Assembly: GCA_018969565.1 (NCBI GenBank)
Contig: JAGWYC010000060.1
Location: 1 to 9,748 of the forward strand
Direction: 5' to 3'
From: Bacteroidota bacterium
Lineage (GTDB): Bacteria; Bacteroidota; Bacteroidia; NS11-12g; UBA955
DNA length: 9,748 nt
Part shown: positions 7,175 through 9,748 of the stretch, piece after piece
Position numbering within the stretch: position 1 is the stretch's first letter
Layout of the letters: each line of letters starts with the position of its first letter
Translations under genes and position numbers: made by a program
The notes under the pieces: model-generated
Seen by the model: only the letters and a program-made list of their open reading frames with translations
Told to the model about the DNA's origin: nothing
Databases searched by the model: none

Positions 7175-7579
7175 TTAGGCATCTTTATCCTGACAAATTT
7201 CCGTCAGGACCCCATTTGTGCTTTTTGGATGCAGGAATGCGATGCGCTTATTGTCCGCGCCATCTTTGGGGGTCGCATTAATCCACTCGAAGCCTGAAGC
7301 ACGCAGTTGTTCCATGCGTTCATCCGCATTATCCACGTCAAAGGCCAGGTGATGGATTCCTTCTCCGCGCTTTTCAATAAACTTAGCGATGGCGCTGTCT
7401 TCCCGCGTAGCAGAAAGGAGTTCAATCTTTACATTTCCAACGAGGAAAAAAGAAGTAACTACGCCTTCGCTTTCCACGGTTTCACGTTTGTAAGGAGTTG
7501 TATTCAGCAGCAGAGAAAACAACTTTTCCGAAGCGTCCAGGTCTTTTACGGCGATTCCGATATGTTCCAGTTTATTCAT
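7175..7579 (-). CDS. mce: Methylmalonyl-CoA epimerase
   Basis: A 134-residue single-domain member of the vicinal-oxygen-chelate (glyoxalase) superfamily. It interconverts (R)- and (S)-methylmalonyl-CoA, linking propionyl-CoA carboxylation and methylmalonyl-CoA mutase in the cytoplasm. KLEHIGIAVKDLD opens the first beta-alpha-beta repeat, and GEGIHHLAFDVDN opens the second. The four metal ligands expected in the family map to His6, Glu53 (in KIELLSA), His76 or His77, and Glu127 (in LTEIC). The ending KDGADNKRIAFLHPKSTNGVLTEI is typical of this enzyme. The length matches the family. The ATG overlaps the cdsA stop by 4 bases (ATGA), so it is the third gene of the operon. It has no functional tie to phospholipid synthesis that I know of, so the link is probably one of gene order. 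Confidence 0.94.
   Translation of the reverse strand: MNKLEHIGIAVKDLDASEKLFSLLLNTTPYKRETVESEGVVTSFFLVGNVKIELLSATREDSAIAKFIEKRGEGIHHLAFDVDNADERMEQLRASGFEWINATPKDGADNKRIAFLHPKSTNGVLTEICQDKDA
7188..7209. repeat. Perfect 7-bp inverted repeat at the convergent gene end
   Basis: TCCTGAC (7188-7194) and GTCAGGA (7203-7209) pair perfectly around an 8-base loop, inside the last codons of the epimerase and 24 bases past the patatin stop. On the plus strand it is followed at a distance by TTTTT (7222-7226), and on the minus strand by no U-tract. It could slow or end plus-strand transcription, but it is not a canonical intrinsic terminator. Confidence 0.35.
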
Positions 7580-8430
7580 GGCAGGTAAGGAATTTCAAAT
7601 ACATGAAGCAGGAATGCTACTACGGGAATAATGAACAGCATGGCATCCAGCCGGTCCAGAATACCGCCGTGACCGGGTATCACATTGCCGGAATCTTTTA
7701 CACCCAGGTTGCGCTTCATCAGGCTTTCTGTAAGATCACCGAGCGTGCCTGCAATATGAACCGCGGGCGCAAGCAAGTAAACAAAACGCAAATCCAAGTC
7801 GCGAAAATGAGCGTAAACCCCAGCCACCAAAATGGTTCCAGCCATCCCGCTGAAAAAACCTTCCCAGGTTTTACCGGGAGAAACGCGTTCAAACAGTTTG
7901 TGTTTCCCGAAGGCCTTTCCGCCCAGATAGGCAAAGGTGTCGCTGCTCCAGGTGAGGATGAACACATATAGAATGAGTATTTCGTTCCATTTGGCCAGAA
8001 TACCCAAGGGAAGCAAGACGTACAGCAGGCTGAGCGCAAACACACCGGCGTCGCGCAGCAAATCACTCGTTTTCGCGGAAAAAAGCAGCAATACCAGTAC
8101 CAACAGATAGCTGTAAATCCCGAGACCTGACTCCCAGAACAGCAGAAACTGCTGAAGCAATGCACTTCCCGGGAACGAAGTCTGGTCCACGTACACCCAT
8201 TCAGACAGGGCAGTCACTGCAAATTGTGGCAATGCCAGCGCCAGCAGCACCAAACGAAAACCCGAGGAACGTTGTGGCATGGCCAGCCCATACAATTCTT
8301 TCAGGCAAAGTATGGAAAGCAGCAGGCAGAGCAGGAAAAACCACCACCCACCGGCTACAGCTGCCGAGGTGAGCACGGCTACATAAACAGCGCCAAACAG
8401 GGCCCGCATGCTGAAATTATTCAGGGCCAT
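7576..8430 (-). CDS. cdsA: Phosphatidate cytidylyltransferase (CDP-diacylglycerol synthase)
   Basis: A 284-residue integral membrane enzyme that makes CDP-diacylglycerol from CTP and phosphatidic acid, the branch point for bacterial phospholipids. Residues 236-262 match the family signature in full: SLMKRNLGVKDSG followed by NVIPGHGGILDRLD, including the KD and the HGG..DR.D acidic/His cluster. Upstream, TWSSDTFAYLGGKAFGKHK and VSPGKTWEG are the other conserved cytoplasmic motifs. Multiple hydrophobic segments fill the N-terminal half (near residues 10-45, 58-75, 105-120, 128-145) and the C-terminal end. The start is ATG 8430, preceded on the minus strand by AGGAGGAA with 5 bases spacing, which favours it over Met8. 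It overlaps the protease gene by 10 bases and the epimerase gene by 4. The length is normal. Confidence 0.96.
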   Translation of the reverse strand: MALNNFSMRALFGAVYVAVLTSAAVAGGWWFFLLCLLLSILCLKELYGLAMPQRSSGFRLVLLALALPQFAVTALSEWVYVDQTSFPGSALLQQFLLFWESGLGIYSYLLVLVLLLFSAKTSDLLRDAGVFALSLLYVLLPLGILAKWNEILILYVFILTWSSDTFAYLGGKAFGKHKLFERVSPGKTWEGFFSGMAGTILVAGVYAHFRDLDLRFVYLLAPAVHIAGTLGDLTESLMKRNLGVKDSGNVIPGHGGILDRLDAMLFIIPVVAFLLHVFEIPYLP

Positions 8431-9347
8431 AGGGCTTCCTCCTGCGGCGATTCAACCTTTTTCATGCGTATCCATACCATAATCAGAATCATCATGACGG
8501 CAGCGGCAGCAATGAGCGGCAAGGGTGCCCTGTAATGTTCCTGCAGCATCTCTGCCTGCGGGTAAACTTCGGATAGGCGGTGAAAAACAACGGTACTCAA
8601 GTTGTTCAGGAAATGCAAGAGAACAGGAGCCCAGATGCTGCGCGTCCACAGATAAATATATCCCAGCACCATGCCCATAAACAAAATGGGAATAAACTGC
8701 GTAACAGAGAAATGTAAGATGGTAAACAATAGACCGCTCAACCATACACCCAAGTGTTTATTGCCGGTCCAGTCTGCAAAGAAGGGAAGCAGTAGGCCAC
8801 GGAAAAACACCTCCTCACAAATGGCGGGAATGAAAGCCAATGTAAAAACGAGCACGAACACATCCGCAGTACCAAACGTGTGTAAAAGCACGTTGAGCAT
8901 GGCATCGCGGCTTTCCTGCAACTGCTTCAGGTTACCCAGTTGTTCCATACCCGGCAGGCTGCTGTTGAACTCAGAGAGTCCGGAAATCACGAAAAGGGCA
9001 GGAATAAGAAGCAAAATCACAGCCGGTATGAAGCGGCTAGCCGGTTTTTGGGCAATACCCAAGGTGCGCAGGATGGGTTTTCTGTAGAAGCCGGTAAAGA
9101 CCACAGCCGTTACCAAAAATGATCCAATGTTGTAAAACGATTGCACCCAGCGCTGGGTATAAACACCCTCCGGAGTGAGTTGCGGTTTGCTGATCAGACC
9201 AACCACCTCGACATAACTCAGGCCATATAATCGGGTGCACAGGGCCATGCCAATAAAACTGAATACGGCCTGGCTGAGCAAAAACACCCCTGCCAACATA
9301 AAAAACCGGGATAAAAACAAGAGGGTATTACCTAAACGGTCGTTCAT
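8421..9347 (-). CDS. CPBP family intramembrane glutamic endopeptidase
   Basis: A 308-residue multi-spanning membrane protein of the CPBP (CAAX protease and bacteriocin-processing, Abi) family. The conserved motif EEVFFRG puts the paired glutamates at 178-179 and Arg at 183. ILHFS gives His212 and VLLHFLNNLS gives His245 with Asn248/249. These are the residues that form the family's membrane-embedded active site. Hydrophobic segments are evident near residues 10-40, 80-100, 110-130, 160-176, 200-225, 235-250 and 280-298. The frame stays open to 9434, but the residues upstream of ATG 9347 are charged and unlike the family, and they overlap the divergent dus promoter and start, so I chose 9347 (MNDRLGNTLLFLSRFF). 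It is the first gene of the CPBP-cdsA-mce cluster. The substrate is unknown. Bacterial members range from prenyl-protein-protease-like enzymes to bacteriocin self-immunity proteins. Confidence 0.92.
   Translation of the reverse strand: MNDRLGNTLLFLSRFFMLAGVFLLSQAVFSFIGMALCTRLYGLSYVEVVGLISKPQLTPEGVYTQRWVQSFYNIGSFLVTAVVFTGFYRKPILRTLGIAQKPASRFIPAVILLLIPALFVISGLSEFNSSLPGMEQLGNLKQLQESRDAMLNVLLHTFGTADVFVLVFTLAFIPAICEEVFFRGLLLPFFADWTGNKHLGVWLSGLLFTILHFSVTQFIPILFMGMVLGYIYLWTRSIWAPVLLHFLNNLSTVVFHRLSEVYPQAEMLQEHYRAPLPLIAAAAVMMILIMVWIRMKKVESPQEEALWP
8436..8443 (-). promoter_or_regulatory. Strong Shine-Dalgarno ahead of cdsA
   Basis: On the minus strand AGGAGGAA lies 5 bases before the cdsA ATG at 8430, inside the last codons of the CPBP protease gene. 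It fixes the start choice and suggests efficient re-initiation after the overlapping stop. Most other starts in this window lack such a site, as is common in Bacteroidota. Confidence 0.6.
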
Positions 9348-9362
9348 AGAAAAGGCGGATAG

Positions 9363-9386
9363 TACCTTTGCGCCGGGCAAAGTTGG
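9363..9386. promoter_or_regulatory. Overlapping divergent promoter elements between CPBP gene and dus
   Basis: On the plus strand, TACCTTTG at 9363-9370 matches the -7 consensus TAnnTTTG and ends 12 bases before the dus start. On the minus strand, CAACTTTG at 9386-9379 matches it at 7 of 8 positions and ends 31 bases before the CPBP ATG. The two genes are separated by only about 35 bases, so their promoters must overlap. No convincing -33 elements are seen. Confidence 0.4.
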
Positions 9387-9748
9387 TGAAAATAGGCGAC
9401 ATAGAATTAGGCGATTTTCCGCTGTTGCTCGCACCTATGGAGGATGTGAGCGATCCGCCGTTTCGCTATGTGTGTAAGCAGCAGGGCGCAGACCTGATGT
9501 TCACGGAGTTTATCAGCAGTGAAGGCTTGATACGCGACGCCATTAAAAGCCGTCAGAAGCTGGATATTTTCGATTACGAACGCCCGATAGGTATTCAGAT
9601 TTTTGGCGGTGATGAGGAAGCGATGGGTATGGCGGCTGCCATTGTGGATACCACAAACCCCGATTTGGTGGACATCAACTTCGGCTGTCCCGTGAAAAAA
9701 GTAGTCTGTAAAGGTGCCGGAGCTGCTGTGTTGAAGGATGTGGACATG
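9383..9748 (+). CDS. dusB: tRNA-dihydrouridine synthase, DusB-like (5' part; cut by window edge)
   Basis: The first 122 codons of an FMN-dependent enzyme that reduces specific uridines in the tRNA D-loop or nearby to dihydrouridine, using NAD(P)H. The opening IELGDFPLLLAPMEDVSD is the FMN-binding start of the TIM barrel. GADLMFTEFISSEGL and RPIGIQIFGGDEE follow in the family order. The segment DINFGCPVKKVVCKGAGAA holds the catalytic cysteine, Cys102. The frame opens at 9350, and the possible starts are TTG 9368, TTG 9383 and GTG 9386. The -7-like element at 9363-9370 excludes the first. TTG 9383 gives the N-terminus MVKIGDIELG, which I recall as usual in Bacteroidota homologues, while GTG 9386 is equally workable. 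The frame is open to the last base, and about two thirds of the protein lies outside the window. Confidence 0.93.
   Translation, partial: MVKIGDIELGDFPLLLAPMEDVSDPPFRYVCKQQGADLMFTEFISSEGLIRDAIKSRQKLDIFDYERPIGIQIFGGDEEAMGMAAAIVDTTNPDLVDINFGCPVKKVVCKGAGAAVLKDVDM

Noticed and set aside
7498..7971. A 157-codon plus-strand frame opposite mce and cdsA
   Set aside because: It lies fully antisense to two well-supported conserved genes, with no recognisable domain.
8671..9087. A 138-codon plus-strand frame opposite the CPBP gene
   Set aside because: It is a shadow of a membrane-protein gene; the product is Lys/Ser/Asn-rich without family features.
9348..9434. Extended start of the CPBP protease at 9434
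   Set aside because: The extra 29 residues overlap the divergent dus start and promoter and are not hydrophobic; ATG 9347 fits the family.

Overview
The window reads as ordinary chromosomal sequence from a member of the Bacteroidota, probably a Cytophagales-like lineage. This rests on the protein families, on their recognisable Bacteroidota-type sequences, and on several exact matches to the Bacteroidota -7 promoter element TAnnTTTG placed just ahead of genes. Coding density is very high. No gene-free stretch exceeds about 140 bases, and I see no RNA gene, CRISPR array, insertion sequence, phage gene or integration site.

Left block, minus strand (1-2883). A small OB-fold, SSB-like protein is followed by a terminator-like hairpin. 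Then come two translationally coupled M16 zinc-peptidase subunits, the second cut by the window edge. The first carries the zinc motif, and the second has lost it but keeps the C-domain Arg/Tyr pair, so they probably form a heterodimeric peptidase.

Centre, plus strand (3021-7164). An RluB/RsuA-type rRNA pseudouridine synthase carries an unusually long basic, disordered N-terminal extension of about 295 residues, which contains a two-unit 42-residue tandem repeat. A DUF429 protein (predicted RNase H-like fold) follows 15 bases later. A patatin-like phospholipase then appears to have its own promoter. The divergent region between the SSB-like gene and rluB holds three 10-bp-phased TGTAAA repeats with an embedded inverted repeat.

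Right block, minus strand (7175-9347). A tight cluster is transcribed as CPBP intramembrane protease, then cdsA, then methylmalonyl-CoA epimerase, with overlaps of 10 and 4 bases. It converges on the patatin gene with only 10 bases between the stop codons. Divergent from this operon, the 5' part of a tRNA-dihydrouridine synthase runs off the right end.

The genes are mostly housekeeping (rRNA and tRNA modification, phospholipid synthesis, propionate/methylmalonyl metabolism, proteolysis). I found no convincing new multi-gene system. The points most worth a second look are the extended, repeat-bearing pseudouridine synthase, the phased repeats in its upstream region, the complementary M16 pair, and the minimal SSB-like protein.
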